Shown: piece by piece, positions 36,586 through 48,359 of the stretch
Numbering within the stretch: position 1 is the stretch's first letter
How the letters are laid out: each line of letters starts with the position of its first letter
Source: Cunninghamia lanceolata
Taxonomy: Eukaryota > Streptophyta > Pinopsida > Cupressales > Cupressaceae
Direction: 5' to 3'
Assembly: GCA_027924645.1 (NCBI GenBank)
Contig: BSBN01001807.1
Location: 12,108,001-12,172,000 of the forward strand
DNA: 64,000 nt
Notes under the pieces: model-generated
Seen by the model: the letters and a program-made list of their open reading frames with translations, nothing else
What the model was told of the DNA's origin: nothing
Database searches by the model: none
Position numbers and translations under genes: made by a program

Positions 36586-36733
36586 GTGGCTCCAACTTGA
36601 CGCAAGACTACAGCGAGAACCAAGCTACTCTAGGGCAGACCAGACAAAACACAAAACACAAAACACAACCAACTACACAAGGCATGTACAAAATATTTAC
36701 ATCTAAATTACAGTGTGCACACAAGATAAGCAT

Positions 36734-38092
36734 TCATGAGAAGTAGGGTTTTAGGAACTGACTGTGCATGGGCAATTCCAATAGTTCACCACTTAGGGCC
36801 TGAATAAAATAGGAATCTTCTCCATGAGTGTCATTGATTTGGTACAGGCCCACCCATAAGGGCTCAAATTTACCATGCTTGCCCTTGACCTGGTTCCTTG
36901 CATTCCATACGAGGACCAAATCACCTATCTGAAACTTTCTTTCTGTAGCTCTTTTATCAAACAGATATTTTACCTTTTGTTGTCTCTTGATGTTTGTTTT
37001 CTATGCCTCCCTTCTCATTTCATCTAGTGCAACCAGCTGATTTATTCTTTCAGTCATTGAATCCTAAATCTCCTCCTCATTTTCTTGTATGAATTTATAA
37101 ACTGGTAGGAGGTTGTTCATAGGCAATCTAGCTGTTGCACCATATACTAATTCAAAAGGTGACCTTCTAGTTGCTTTCTTCACTGTTACCCTATCAGCCC
37201 ATAATGCCATTTTCAGCTTTGAATCCCAAGCCCTTTTGTTTTTGCCTACCATCCTTTTGACAATTTTCATGAGGCTTTTGTTGCTTGACTCTGCTTGACC
37301 ATTTCCATGTGGATAATATGGTGATGCGTGTAACAAATTTATTCCATAATTGTTGCAAAAATCAATAAATTCACCAGACCTGAAGCACATAGCATTGTCT
37401 GTGACCACTTTAACCGGTACTCCAAATCTAATAACAATATTTTCTAGAATGAAATCCATCACCACTTTGCTTGTAGCTTTTTTAGTTGGAATAGCCTCAA
37501 TCCATTTAGTGAAGTAATCGATAGCTACCAAAATCCACTTATGTCCACTTGATTTTTCTGAGATTTCCCCTATATAATCCATTCCCCATTGCTGAAATGG
37601 AGCTTCTACAGTTATAGTCCTAAGGGGCAATGCACCTTCATATTTTAGCTTTCCAAAGAACCTTTGGCAAGGATCACATTTTCTTACCATTCTTTGTGCA
37701 TTTGAGAAGAGAGTTGGCCACCAGTAGCCTGCTCTGAGAATTTTGTGGGCTGTAGTCTGGGCAGCATAATGTGCACCACACACTCCATTGTGCATGTCAC
37801 TTAAAATATACTTAGCCTGATTTCTATCTATACATCTGAGTAGCACACCATTAGAATTTTTCCAATACAACTCCCCTTGAACAATAATGTATTTAATAGC
37901 CTGTAGTTTCAAATTCCTCTTTTGATTATCACTGAGATGGGAATGACAGTTCAAATTCTGCAAATAATGTACTATGTCCTTATACCATTCAGATTCTGAC
38001 ATATTTATATCTTCATTATGCACTACATTCACTTGGCATGCCTCTAGATTTGACCGTGTCATCAATTTTGCCAAACCTTGTCCTCTTACCAA
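36734..38092 (-). pseudogene. Tat integrase and C-terminal GPF/Y-like region
   Basis: Integrase joins element DNA to the target. The 342-residue open run 38092-37064 contains the HHCC zinc finger (HNGVCGAHYAAQTTAH ... CDPCQRF, about 37810-37650) and all three catalytic residues: Asp in WGMDYIG near 37580, Asp in VVTDNAMCFRS near 37400 and Glu in NGQAESSNKS near 37300. After a TAG at 37064 and another near 37002, the tail continues to 36734 with FEPLWVGLYQI, a GPF/Y-like module. Apart from the stops, this is the best preserved coding part of the element. Confidence 0.92.
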
Positions 38093-38101
38093 TTTTGTGA
38101 C

Positions 38102-38458
38102 CTATATTTCAATGCTAAACTCTTGCAATTTATTTATCCATCTGCATCTTCTTCCAGTTACCTCCTGTTGAGTAAAAATATCTTTGATTGCTGCATGAGG
38201 CACATATGCAACTATCTGAGAGCCTACCAAATATGGCCTGAAACTTTTGACTACTCTAACCAGTGCATATGCTTGCTTCTCCATGATATCATACTTCAAT
38301 TCAGCAGCCTGCAATGACTTGCTAAAGAAAGCTATAGGTTGTTCAAAACCTTCTGCATTTTTCTGCAATAAACATGCAGCAATAGTATGGAAAGAAGAAA
38401 ATGAGAACATCTGAAATGGCTTTGAAAAATTAGGAGACTTTAGCACAGGAGCCATCAT
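38102..38458 (-). pseudogene. Tat native RNase H, catalytically degenerate
   Basis: Gypsy-type RNase H directly after RT: APVLKSPNFSKPFQMFSFSSFHTIAACLLQ, then FEQPIAFFSKSL and KYDIMEKQAYAL. The position that normally holds the first catalytic Asp (as in xTDAS) lies in FSFSSFH here and is not Asp. This decay of the native RNase H is known in the Tat lineage, where an additional archaeal-type RNase H was acquired. A TAG at 38102 ends the open run. Confidence 0.8.
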
Positions 38459-39460
38459 TATGGCCTCTTTGATGTTCTAGAATGATTTAGTTGCTTCATC
38501 TTCCCATTTGACGGTTGCACATTTCTTTAGCATTTTAGAGATATCTTTTGTGGTCTCTGCAAAATTAGGAACAAATCTCCTAACAAAATCAATTTGTCCA
38601 AAGAAGGACTGAATACCTTTCACTGTTCTAGGGATCTAAATTTTGTTAATTGCAGCCGCCCTTTCAAGATCAATCCTGACTCCATCCTTGGAAACAATGT
38701 GACCAAGCAGATTTCCTTCCACTACCCCAAAAGCACATTTCTTTGGGTTGAGTGAGATGCCATATTCCAATGCTCTAATAAAAATTTGTTCTAAGTGCAT
38801 GCAGTGTTGCTCTTCCTTTTTTGAATAAGCTGTCAAGTCATCCTGATACACAGCCAAGATTGAATCAATTAATCCTGCAAAAGCAACATCCATAGCCCTC
38901 TGAAATGTGGCACCTGCATTTGTCAGCCCAAATGGCATTCTCACATATACATAGGTTCCCCATGGAGTGGTGAAGGCAGTTTTGAATTGTTTAGACTCTT
39001 TTACCTTCACCTGATTGTATCCCAAAAATCCATCCATCATGGATAAAAATTCACAGCCAGTCACCTTCTGCAACATGGCTTCCATGTTTGGCAATGGATA
39101 ATTGTCCTTCAAAGAAGATACATTTAGATTTCTAAAGTCCACACAAAGTCTGATGTCACCATTCTTCTTTCTAACTGGGACAAGATTGGACACCCAAGTC
39201 GAGTGTCTGATAGGCATAATTATTCCAGCCTCCCTAAGCTTCATAAGCTCTTCTTGCATTTTTGGAGCTAAAGTTGGGTTGATAGGCCTTTATTTTTGTC
39301 TAAATGGTTGAGCTCCAGGCTTCAACAGGATCTCATGCTGGAGTAAATCCTCTCTATAAGCTTTCAAGTCCTTATATGACCAGGCAAAGACATGCTTATA
39401 TTTTTTCAGTAATGTAATCAGCATTGTTCTGATGTGTGGTTTGAGTTGTTTGCCAATATA
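38459..39460 (-). pseudogene. Tat reverse transcriptase
   Basis: Gypsy RT: HVFAWSYKDL lead-in near 39390, LREAGIIMPIRHSTWVSN near 39240, VRKKNGDIRLCVDFRNLN near 39160, and FLSMMDGFLGYNQV, which carries the motif A Asp, near 39040. MPFGLTNAGATFQRAM follows near 38930, the catalytic VYQDDLTAYS near 38840, and LGHIVSKDGV near 38690. Stops at 39290 (TAA) and 38636 (TAG) break an otherwise continuous frame. Catalytic residues are intact. Confidence 0.93.
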
Positions 39461-39817
39461 TACCTTTTTGGGGGCATGAGATGTCCCCAAGTTTATCTCC
39501 TCCAAATCATTCTTGTTTGTTGGAGATGCCTTTGTAACATATTGGTCCCTATTGTCAAAAGCTCTCTCTAAAGCGACCAACCCTCTAGGGATTTTATTTG
39601 TCTTGAGTTGAATTACCTCTTTTCCTAAGAGAGTCTCCTTCCCATCCACAACTTCTACAAAGTTCTGAAAATCCATTTCTTGGTTCTCATATTCATCAAT
39701 ACAATGTAGAAATCTCAGCAAATCCTTGTCATCATTAAATACCTGCCAGCTGCATACATTATCCGGTACTGCAGGTCTAAGTTTGACTTCAACACTTGTG
39801 ACATTTGACAGTGTGAT
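39461..39817 (-). other. Linker between the extra RNase H and RT of the Tat element
   Basis: About 119 codons, open in the pol frame, acidic and without a recognised domain (VEVKLRPAVPDNVCSWQVF, then LVALERAFDNRDQYV). Part of the same polyprotein. Confidence 0.6.
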
Positions 39818-40210
39818 GTCATCTGGCCTTATGGCTACATTAGCTAGAAAATCTGCCCTGACATTTTTTGATCTCTCAATCCAATTTATTGAAAAGGTGT
39901 CAAACAATTCAATTGTATCCCAAACATCATGCTTGTACTGTTTTAATCTCTTATTCTTTGATGCATACTTATCTCTGACTTGGGAAACAACTAACTCTGA
40001 ATCCCCAAATACTTTGAGCATCTTGATCCCATGCTTCAAAGCAACATTCAATCCTAATAACGGAGCTTCATACTTTGCAATATTATTCGTACAAGAAAAC
40101 TTCAGCAAGAAAGAGAAATTTAGAAGCTTACCAGCTGGAGACAGAAATACAATTCCAGCACCAGAGCCTTCCTTCGAACAAGCTCCATCAAAATATATGG
40201 TCCAGAGACC
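39818..40210 (-). pseudogene. Additional (archaeal-type) RNase H of the Tat element, upstream of RT
   Basis: Reads GLWTIYFDGACSKEGSGAG just after a TAG at 40211-40213. Then come NNIAKYEAPLLGL, VFGDSELVVSQV and SKNVRADFLAN. These supply all four expected acidic residues of a type I RNase H: Asp in FDGA, Glu in KYEA, Asp in GDSE and Asp in RADF. The fold and motif style match the second RNase H of plant Tat elements. It sits between protease and RT. In the best-known Ogre/Retand elements the second RNase H is downstream of the native one. Confidence 0.85.
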
Positions 40211-40720
40211 CTATTGGTCAAGCTCTTGAATACAAACGTCTCTCCCTTTACCCCCTTGATCATCTGAGACAACTCTAAAATTATCACAGTCAGTGTCCAC
40301 AAAACATATATGCTCCTCTAATTCTTGATCCTCAACTGTGTCTAGTGACATTTCTTCTCTAATCAATTTGACATCCTTGCCATTCATAGGGATCATAGCA
40401 TATGATAGGTCTAGTTGCATACTTCCACCAATCAATGTTGCCCATCTTCTTGACAATAACATGCCATATTGTGGCTTGATATCAACAACTGTTATGTTCA
40501 TTTTGTAAGTTTTTTCTGGATATGCTGCCAGTCTGAAGTCCACATCTTTCATAATTCCAATGACAGGTACTTCTCTAGCATCCATGGCATAGCATTTCCC
40601 ACATGCCTTATCTATCTTCAACCCAGCTTGCTGCATAATAGCTAGAGGCATGATATTTGTTGATGCTCCTGAATCAAGCATACAATTCTTAATTCACCTT
40701 TCCATTTATGACGAGGGAGA
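40211..40720 (-). pseudogene. Tat aspartic protease region
   Basis: IKNCMLDSGASTNIMPLAI near 40690-40640 carries the catalytic D-S-G of retroelement proteases. It is followed by the VIGIMKDVDFRLAA and YGMLLSRRWATLIGG stretches typical of Tat protease domains. The pol frame here differs by one from the gag frame. The run ends at a TAG at 40211. Confidence 0.88.
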
Positions 40721-40736
40721 CATAAAATGGTTCAAC

Positions 40737-43173
40737 CTATGAAGGGCATTTTGTCATGGTTACCCCCAGATATACTTCAGGATTCTCATCCTCATCAACA
40801 CACATGGCTTGTTTCTTACCCTGAGTCTCAATACTCTGATTAGCTTGACAAGGTACTCCTGAAATCAGGGACAATGTTTTATTTCTGAACTCCTCAACTT
40901 TCATCAGCTCCATCAATGGAACAAAGACCTTTAACTGGGACAAGACTTGAGTTATGTCAAACTGAGCATAATTTTGTATAACAGTTGTAGCCTGATCCAT
41001 AGTTTTATTTTTATTTTGGTATGATCCAGCTTTAATTTTTGTGGCTCCCTGACTGTCATCTTTGATCTAAAATTTTTTGTTTTGATCCTCAACCTGGGGG
41101 ATTCTATTTTCTGACCCTTGAGAATCATGACTTATTTTTTGCTTAAAATTTTGCTTATTATTGCTCCATTGCTTCTTTTGTGTCTCAGTCCCTTTATGAC
41201 TATGCACTGGTTGGTTCACAAAAGTATTCTCTGGTTGGTGTGAGTTACTTACCTGAGCTTTACCCCTAAGATTGTAATTGCTTTTGACTTGAGCAACTGC
41301 TGCAGCTGTGAAGACTCTAATCTCTTCATCAGATGGTCTCCTCAAATTATTCAAAAAATTGTGTGAGTCCTAAGCATAAGCATAATTATCTTCATCATCT
41401 TCATCACAGGGAAACTGCTGGCAGACCTGAATCTCATTATTTGTGCTTGCATCGACATCATGAGACGGATACTCTCGGTTTGTAAATAACCTATTGACAT
41501 TGTCATCCTCCATGCAATGTGATTCATTGCATTCATCACAGGCAACATCATTATTATATAGAGATTGAGCAATCATACATTGTGACTGTGAGTGAGGCAT
41601 CTGGCATATTATACACGATGGAGTGTCATTAACAATATTAACAACCTTCTTCAAAGGGTCAGGTGTTTCCTTAACATTTCGATTCCTTAGATTTGAGTTG
41701 CTATTTGGGAGGATGGGTTTACCATTATGCCAATTAGTATTATATGGCATGTCATGTAATGAAGGTCTTTTTTCTTGCATTTGGTAAACCTGTCTGTCAG
41801 GACCAACCCCCTTTGCCATTCTATAGCTCAGGTCCTTGACAATAGTTGTCAATTTGTCTAATTTATCCTCAGAAGCAGATGCATTGCCTTAAACACTTTG
41901 AGATTTAGTATTTGGATTTTGCAAAATTTTTACATCATCTCTTCTGTTTGTTTTACTAGATGCTTTTCTATTATTTTCAATATTTGTTGCAATTTTGAAA
42001 GCATCTCTAAGGCTGTGAGGACCCTTACCCATTAACCCATAAGTTGTTTTAGCATCAAAAGTATTTATGTACAACACTATGCACATAGGTTCATTAAGCC
42101 TCAGGTGATGTGGCAGTTTGTTCAACACCTTAGTGAATCTAGCATTGAAATCAGCAACATGTTCATTTGATCCTTTGGTAATGCTAGTGAATTCATTAAT
42201 GAAGAAACTTGGGTCAGTTTTGTCACCATATTGTTCTTTGAAAATTCTTCTGAAGTCATCCCATGATGAAATACTCCTGTCAGACAGACCCTTGTACCAT
42301 TCTCTAGCCTCATCAAGTAAGGATTGCATAGATAATTTCATAAAAAACATCCTCATGATCAACCTCAAAGTTGTCCATGATATTCTAAAAAGCTTTTAAA
42401 TGGTCTTCTCTTGACACAGTATTATTTCCTAAAAATTTAGGCACTTGCGGCCTCACATGTTTGTCAATTGGATTGGGGTAACCATGAATGCCATCAAAAA
42501 CTAGCTGTCTGAATCTGTCCAGCTGCATCGGCTGTCTACCAAACTGATTAACATGGGCATTTCTATTTGCATTCTAATTTCTTACATTATTTAATGGTAT
42601 TCTAGCATTATTTGCATTCTGTCTTTGATCATTATGTTGATCTTGGACTTCATTTCTTTACTGATTTCTCTGCATATTTGCATTTTCAAGGGTAGGAATT
42701 GAATCATTCTGAGCAATCCTTAGAGCTTGCACTTTCTGTCTCATGTCATCTCTGATTTTTACTACTTGCAAATACTCTAATTCTGCCCTCAAGCTCTTGA
42801 TTTCTTCAGCTAATTCCTCCTCTCTGGGCATAGAAGAGGATGGTTTCATTATATTCTAATCATCATTATCATCTCTTGGGGATTCAGCTTCTTCAAATCT
42901 ATCAGGGGAATCATGGAAAGGGCGTTCTTGAAACACCTCTGATCTCATTCTCAATCCACCACCCTGTTGTCTTTCATATACGTTCTAGATTTCAGCCTCA
43001 GTATTTGAAAAATAAGGTATTGTTCGCTCTGAAGATCCTAGATTGTCCTGAATATTATCATTACTTCTGGGAGAACCCTCTTGACTGGCTTGAGCAGTCC
43101 CTTTTTTCCTGTACATCATTCTTCTGGGTAATTCTTCAGATAGAGAATTACGCAAGGATCTTCTCCCTAGCAT
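40737..43173 (-). pseudogene. Tat gag
   Basis: Open pieces 43173-42985 and 42849-42658 are in one frame; 42368-41889, 41852-41370, 41354-41067 and 41000-40737 are in another after a shift near 42400. The N-terminal region is coiled coil (EEELAEEIKSLRAELEYLQ). The central capsid-like block reads EAREWYKGLSDRSISSWDDFRRIF near 42300. A Cys/His cluster (CIICQMPHSQSQCMI, about 41610) stands where a zinc knuckle would be. Start chosen at 43173, the first Met after the PBS. Internal stops are TAG or TAA only. Confidence 0.82.
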
Positions 43174-43272
43174 ACAAATTTTTTCTTTACCGGTTGGGAG
43201 ATTTGTTTAGAGTCGCCACCTATAACTAAGAATTGTTTTCTTTTAAAATCAGGGTCCTTTCACAAAGCAGAT

Positions 43273-43289
43273 CTCCAGCAGAGTCGCCA
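43273..43289 (-). other. Tat primer-binding site
   Basis: Minus-strand TGGCGACTCTGCTGGAG four bases inside the 5' LTR boundary. The TGGCGACTC start is characteristic of Tat/Ogre primer sites. Confidence 0.85.
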
Positions 43290-43293
43290 AATC

Positions 43294-45886
43294 TGTTGGT
43301 TATTTTCCTAGACTGGATGCTTATTCCCGGTTATCCCTACAAGGTAGCCATCATTGATCAACAAGATTCCGGGGCCAAGGGCCAACAGTATAGGAGATAG
43401 ACTCTATAGATATCTCCTCTTCTTCTTTAGGCTCTACAGAACCAAGGGGGGTATTCCCTATTCAACATCTTATGAAGTGCATCTATATATTAGCTGGGAT
43501 GTTGACACAAAGCAGATAAATCCTCTCATATGCAGGCCAAAACTGTGAGATAAGTGCAAAGGGGCTAGCTTTGGGCCTATATTCAGTTGTAGACAGAGGA
43601 TTTTGGTCGTAAAACTACTTCTAATGTCCTAAAAGGTTTGTATTAAAAGTTTGAGTTTGATTTTATGTTTGGATGCAAAACTGAGACTTTGGGTTGCAAC
43701 CTAAATACAAAACCAGATTGGTGCCTATCCAGGGCTCGGAGTCAATAGATATATATATGTGAATGTTTATCACAGACCTAAGACAATAATCAGATTTCAA
43801 GGGGATTATGTAATGTCTACCTTACAGACAACACCCAAGATAAAGTATTTAGTTATTTCTGCTTACGAACATCCTTACTACAATGTATCCTTCCCAACAC
43901 TTAACCCAAAATATTTAATCTACTCCTTGAGTAGAAGTAAAAGATTAAGCATTCAATATAGTAAACCCACATTCTAGAATCCCAAACACCCCTTAGCTAT
44001 TTAGATTCAGAAGAAGAACACATTCAGTTTGGAGACAAATAACAAAATACATGCTATAAAGCATTACTCATTTAAATCAACATGAAACTAATGAATTCTG
44101 TATATAAGACATTCAACATACAACTCAAAAACTCACAAAATACCTAGAATAGAGCCACCAATGAGATTGTATCCGATTACATCACTAAAAAGTTGTCCAA
44201 TTTTCAACAACCTCAAATGAGTAACACAGTCTGCTTATACAACAAGAGAGTGTACTCAGCATTTATTACAAGGCAAAAATCAAAAATCTGAAAGATACCG
44301 TGCACCACAAAAATGGTGCTCAAAACATTAATGCAGCAGGCAGAAGGAACAGTGAGGAGGAGTTAGAATCGAGCCTCGTGCTGCCGTTTGGGGACGTTCC
44401 TCATAAAACTGGTAGTTGGTCCGTCACTCGATCCATCGCGCCTCTACAAGTACCCAATAATGGCTCACCTACCCGTGGGATGCAGCAGTGAACACATCTA
44501 AAGTTTTCCCGCTCAAAACAAGCCTGAGGAAGCAAGGAAGACCAACTCTGCAACTTTAAAACCTGGTCATTGATTTTGATTCCATTGCTGAGATCATTGG
44601 CGCCAAAAACTGCTAAAAAGTCAGTAGCCAATGATTACGTGCCACGTAGGCACTTCATGTTCCTATCGCTAACTTTTCACCTTCTCCATTTTGCCATTTC
44701 GCCCTTGTATATGCAAGAACGGATGCATATATAATCGCCACTGTTCCCCTTTCAAAATCCCTTATATATGCAAAATGCATATACATGCAACAACTTAATA
44801 TACAAAGCGGACCCCATGCCAGTTTAGAATGAATTGAAAAACTACTCGGGTCCGACTTGCACCTCATTCCTTTGTATATCCGCGATATACAACACACACA
44901 TACATACAAGCCGCGGACTTCAAATCATTATGCATCATAATGTACCTCCTTTTGAAGTTTGGCTTGTATCCTTTCATTGCACATTAGCTTGTATATCGGC
45001 ATATACAAGTGCTTTATACAACCCACGGACCTCAAATATTTATGAAGTAGCTTGAAAACTCCATCGTGTCTGGTTGTATATCGCCTTCCTTGCATATCAC
45101 AATGTATATCGGCACATACAAGTGCCCAATATACATGTTGCGGACTTCAAACCATTAAATTTACTAAACTGCAAAGCCTTTCGGGTCCGGCCCTTGCATA
45201 TTTGGAATGCATGCTCCTCTTTGCATCCTGTGAATGTATATTTCACATGCATTTGCCTTTGTATGTCCACGGGCCCCACCAATTGTATATCCTGCTGCCT
45301 TGTACATTGTTCCTTGCATATGACCTTTGTATGTTTGAACATACTTTCACCATTTCACATACAAACAAGGAATCTTTCCTGGAATATGCCCGCAATGTAT
45401 CTTTTCCTTACATGTTGCCATTGTATCTAACCATTGTATATCTGAACATACAAACTAAATATACTTGCAGACTCGATATACAAGCAGCGAATATTTCAGG
45501 GATCTGCAATGTATATTCCATCCTTGTATATTCTTCCTTGTAAGCTCGATATGCATTTGGAAATGCATACAACTGCAGAATATACCTGGAAATCTGCGAT
45601 AGATTCCCCCTTTGCATATGCAACCTGATATGCATCTAAAATGCATATAACTCAATTCCTTATCATTTTTGGAGGCCGACTGAGATTTCACAAGCCTGCT
45701 AACATACAATTCACCTTTGCATATACAGAACTTAGCATTTTTTCCCATGTGCGACAAAAAAAAGTGGTAAAACACCGCATGCAGGCTAGGGGAACAATTT
45801 AAACCAAGGCACCAAGGGCTTGGAGGAATCAACACAGGAACTTGCAAACTCAAACTCAGAATCCTAACCCTAGGTGAACACCACCA
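43294..45886 (-). mobile_element. 5' LTR of the Tat element
   Basis: 2,593 bp, same ends and internal TTGTATAT array (44700-45730) as the other copy, with scattered differences of a few percent. Short ORFs on both strands are not genes. Confidence 0.92.
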
Positions 45887-45891
45887 CTACC

Positions 45892-46777
45892 TTCGTGAGT
45901 TTATCAACCACAACTAAAATGTCATCGTGTCTATTACTAGACATAGGAAGACCTTGGACAAAATCCATACTTATGACATGTCATTTCCACTCTGGTACAT
46001 CATGCAGGTACAATAATCCTGCTAGGTGTTGATGTTTTGCTTTAACCCTCTGGCATTTTAAACAACTTGCTACAAATCTCGCAACATCATTCTTCATTCC
46101 TTTCCAAAAATAAAGAGGTTTAACATCTGCTAGAAGTTTGGTCACTCCTGGATATCCAGAGTATGGTGCGGTATGAACTTCTTTCCATACTAGATTCCTT
46201 AATTCAGCTGAATTAGGAACATACCTTCTACCTCTAAACCTCAATAGTCCATCTAACTCAAATAGAAACCCATCATACCTTGGGTCTCTAGGATTAACCT
46301 CTAGAGCCTACTTAACCTGCTCATAATATTCATCACCAGACAAATTTTATAGCACTAAATCTTTGAAATTTCCACGAATAGAGACAATTGAAGATATATG
46401 TCTTCTACGACTCAAAGCATCAGCTACCCTGTTCTCTTTTCCTTTGATATAATTTATCTCAAAGTTATAGTCAGATATCAATTCTAGCCATCTCCTTTGT
46501 TAGGCATTCAGATGTGGTTGAGAGAAATATACCTAAGACTTTGATGGTCTGACTTAAGTACAAAGGTTTTCCCTAACAAATAGTGTCTCCACATTTGCAA
46601 AGCATGAGTAACTGCTGCCAATTCTAGATCATGTGGCGCATAATTTTTCTCATAGAATTTCAATTCTCTAGACTCATATGCTATCACTCTCCCATCTTGC
46701 ATAAGCTCTCCTCCTAATCCTTCTCTCAAGGCATCTGTAATTACCTCAAACTGTCCTTTGGCGTCAGGAACTTTCAA
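45892..46777 (-). pseudogene. Chromovirus RNase H and integrase N-terminal half
   Basis: RNase H: FEVITDALREGLGGELM, SRELKFYEKNYAPHDLELAAV and LKSDHQSLRYI keep the Asp, Glu and Asp positions. After a frameshift near 46530 it continues with [20 protein letters not shown] and [12 protein letters not shown]. Integrase starts near 46240: VWKEVHTAPYSGYPGVTKLL, where the second His of the HHCC finger is Tyr, and CLKCQRVKAKHQ. The first catalytic Asp in ISMDFVQGLP is near 45965. The reading stops at VDKLTKV, where the Tat element entered. Stops near 46525, 46350, 46305 and 45981 indicate decay. Confidence 0.88.
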
Positions 46778-46841
46778 AATTGGAGCTGAAGTTAACTTTT
46801 TCTTTAAGAGATCAAATGCCTCCTAACATTTGTCTATCCAT

Positions 46842-48330
46842 TCAAATTGCTTTCCAAATCCTTTGCAGGAAAGTGATTGGACTAGCAATACTGGAGAAAT
46901 TTAGAACAAACTTTCTATAATAGCCAGCCAAACCCATGAAACTACATACCTCATGCACATTCGTGGGTGTAGGCCAATCTAGAATAGCTGTGATTTTTGC
47001 AGGATCAACAGATATTCCATTTGTAGATATAATATGTCCTAGATATTGAATATGCTTTTGGAAGAATGTACAATTTGATTGTTTTCCATATAACTTATGT
47101 TCTCTTAACCGTTGCAGAACCAATTGCAAATGCCGTTGATGTTCTTCTTCATTCTTAGCGTAAATAAGTATATCATCCAAAAAGACTAGAACAAACTTGT
47201 CTAAATAATCTCTGAATACACTATTCATGAGATTCATGAATGCAGCAGGGGCATTCGTCAAACCAAATGGCAACACAGTGAACTCATAGTGCCCATATCT
47301 GGTTCTAAAAGTTGTCTTATGGATATCCTCATCTTTCAATCTTAACTTATGATATCCCGATTGCAAATCAATCTTTGGAAATAATGTAGCTCCACGCATT
47401 TGATCAAAGAAATCATCAATATGTGGCAAAGGATATATGTTCTTTACCATTGCTTTATTAAGCATACGATAATATATACATAAACGAAGAGTTCCATCCT
47501 TCTTCTTGACAAAAATAATTGGAGCACCCCATGGTGAAACATTGGGTCTAATCAAACCTTTTGCCAACAATTCTTGTAATTGGGCTTTCAATTCCATTAA
47601 CTCTGTAGTTGTCATATGGTAGGGTGCTTTTGATATAGGCTCAGATCCTAGTTTAATATCAATTGCAAAATCAAAAACCCTCTTGGGAGGCAGTCCTAGA
47701 AGTTCTTCTGGAAAAACATCCTAAAAATCTTGAAGAAAGGGATACTTTTCTTCAAAAGATGAACTAGGGCTTTCTAACCCTTCCTCCACTTGTTCCATTT
47801 TAACTACAAACAACTGACAACCTTTTTGTCTAACCCTTTTCAATTGCTTAGCAGAGATAGGTCTAATCTTAACTTCTCTTTGAATTCCTTGGAATTGGGT
47901 CTGATTTCCCAAATCATCTAACAATTCCACCATTTTTTAAAAATAGACAACCTTAGCTCTATGCTTCCATAACCAACTCATTCCTAGGATTACATCATAG
48001 GAACCTAAGGGGGCTACATACAGGTTTACTTCCATTGAGAAACTAGGGAGATCAATCTTGGCCTCAAACAAACATTGCTCAACCTAAGCCTTAGATTGGT
48101 TAGCATATTCTACTGACCAAGGTTTAGACATGAACCTAGCTTTTCTAGGAAACTTATTCAAAATTCTAGGAGAAACAAAGTTTTCAGTGGCTCCTGTATC
48201 AATCAAAATAGATATAGGGACTCCCAACAAAGTACATGTCATTTCAATAGGTGTGATTTGATACTCTGCTTGACAATTGTCGAGAGTTGCATGAATCCTT
48301 TGCTGGAAAGTTTCTTGTTGAGTAGGTAGT
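46842..48330 (-). pseudogene. Chromovirus protease and reverse transcriptase
   Basis: Protease: ISILIDTGATENFVSPRI near 48200 with catalytic D-T-G. The spacer includes WSVEYANQSKA and SYDVILGMSWLWKH. RT begins near 47735 with [14 protein letters not shown]. It has [22 protein letters not shown] near 47540, [14 protein letters not shown] near 47370, [17 protein letters not shown] near 47260, [10 protein letters not shown] near 47180, and [16 protein letters not shown] near 47010. The 257-residue run 47615-46842 is open. The upstream part has TAG and TAA stops (48098, 47938, 47721). Confidence 0.93.
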
Positions 48331-48359
48331 GCAGTACCTCTTTGTTGACCATTTTGATT

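Larger units (their letters stand above)
33989..45891 (-). mobile_element. Tat-type Ty3/Gypsy element, TSD CTACC
   Basis: LTRs at 33994-36585 and 43294-45886 (about 2.59 kb) start TGTTGG and end CACCA on the plus strand. They are flanked by CTACC at 33989-33993 and 45887-45891. The PBS lies beside the right LTR on the minus strand (TGGCGACTCTGCTGGAG, complement at 43273-43289), a form typical of Tat/Ogre elements. Minus-strand order: gag, protease, an extra RNase H, RT, degenerate Gypsy RNase H, integrase. Total 11.9 kb. It lies inside the chromovirus integrase and rejoins VDKLTKVAHFIP when removed. Confidence 0.93.
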
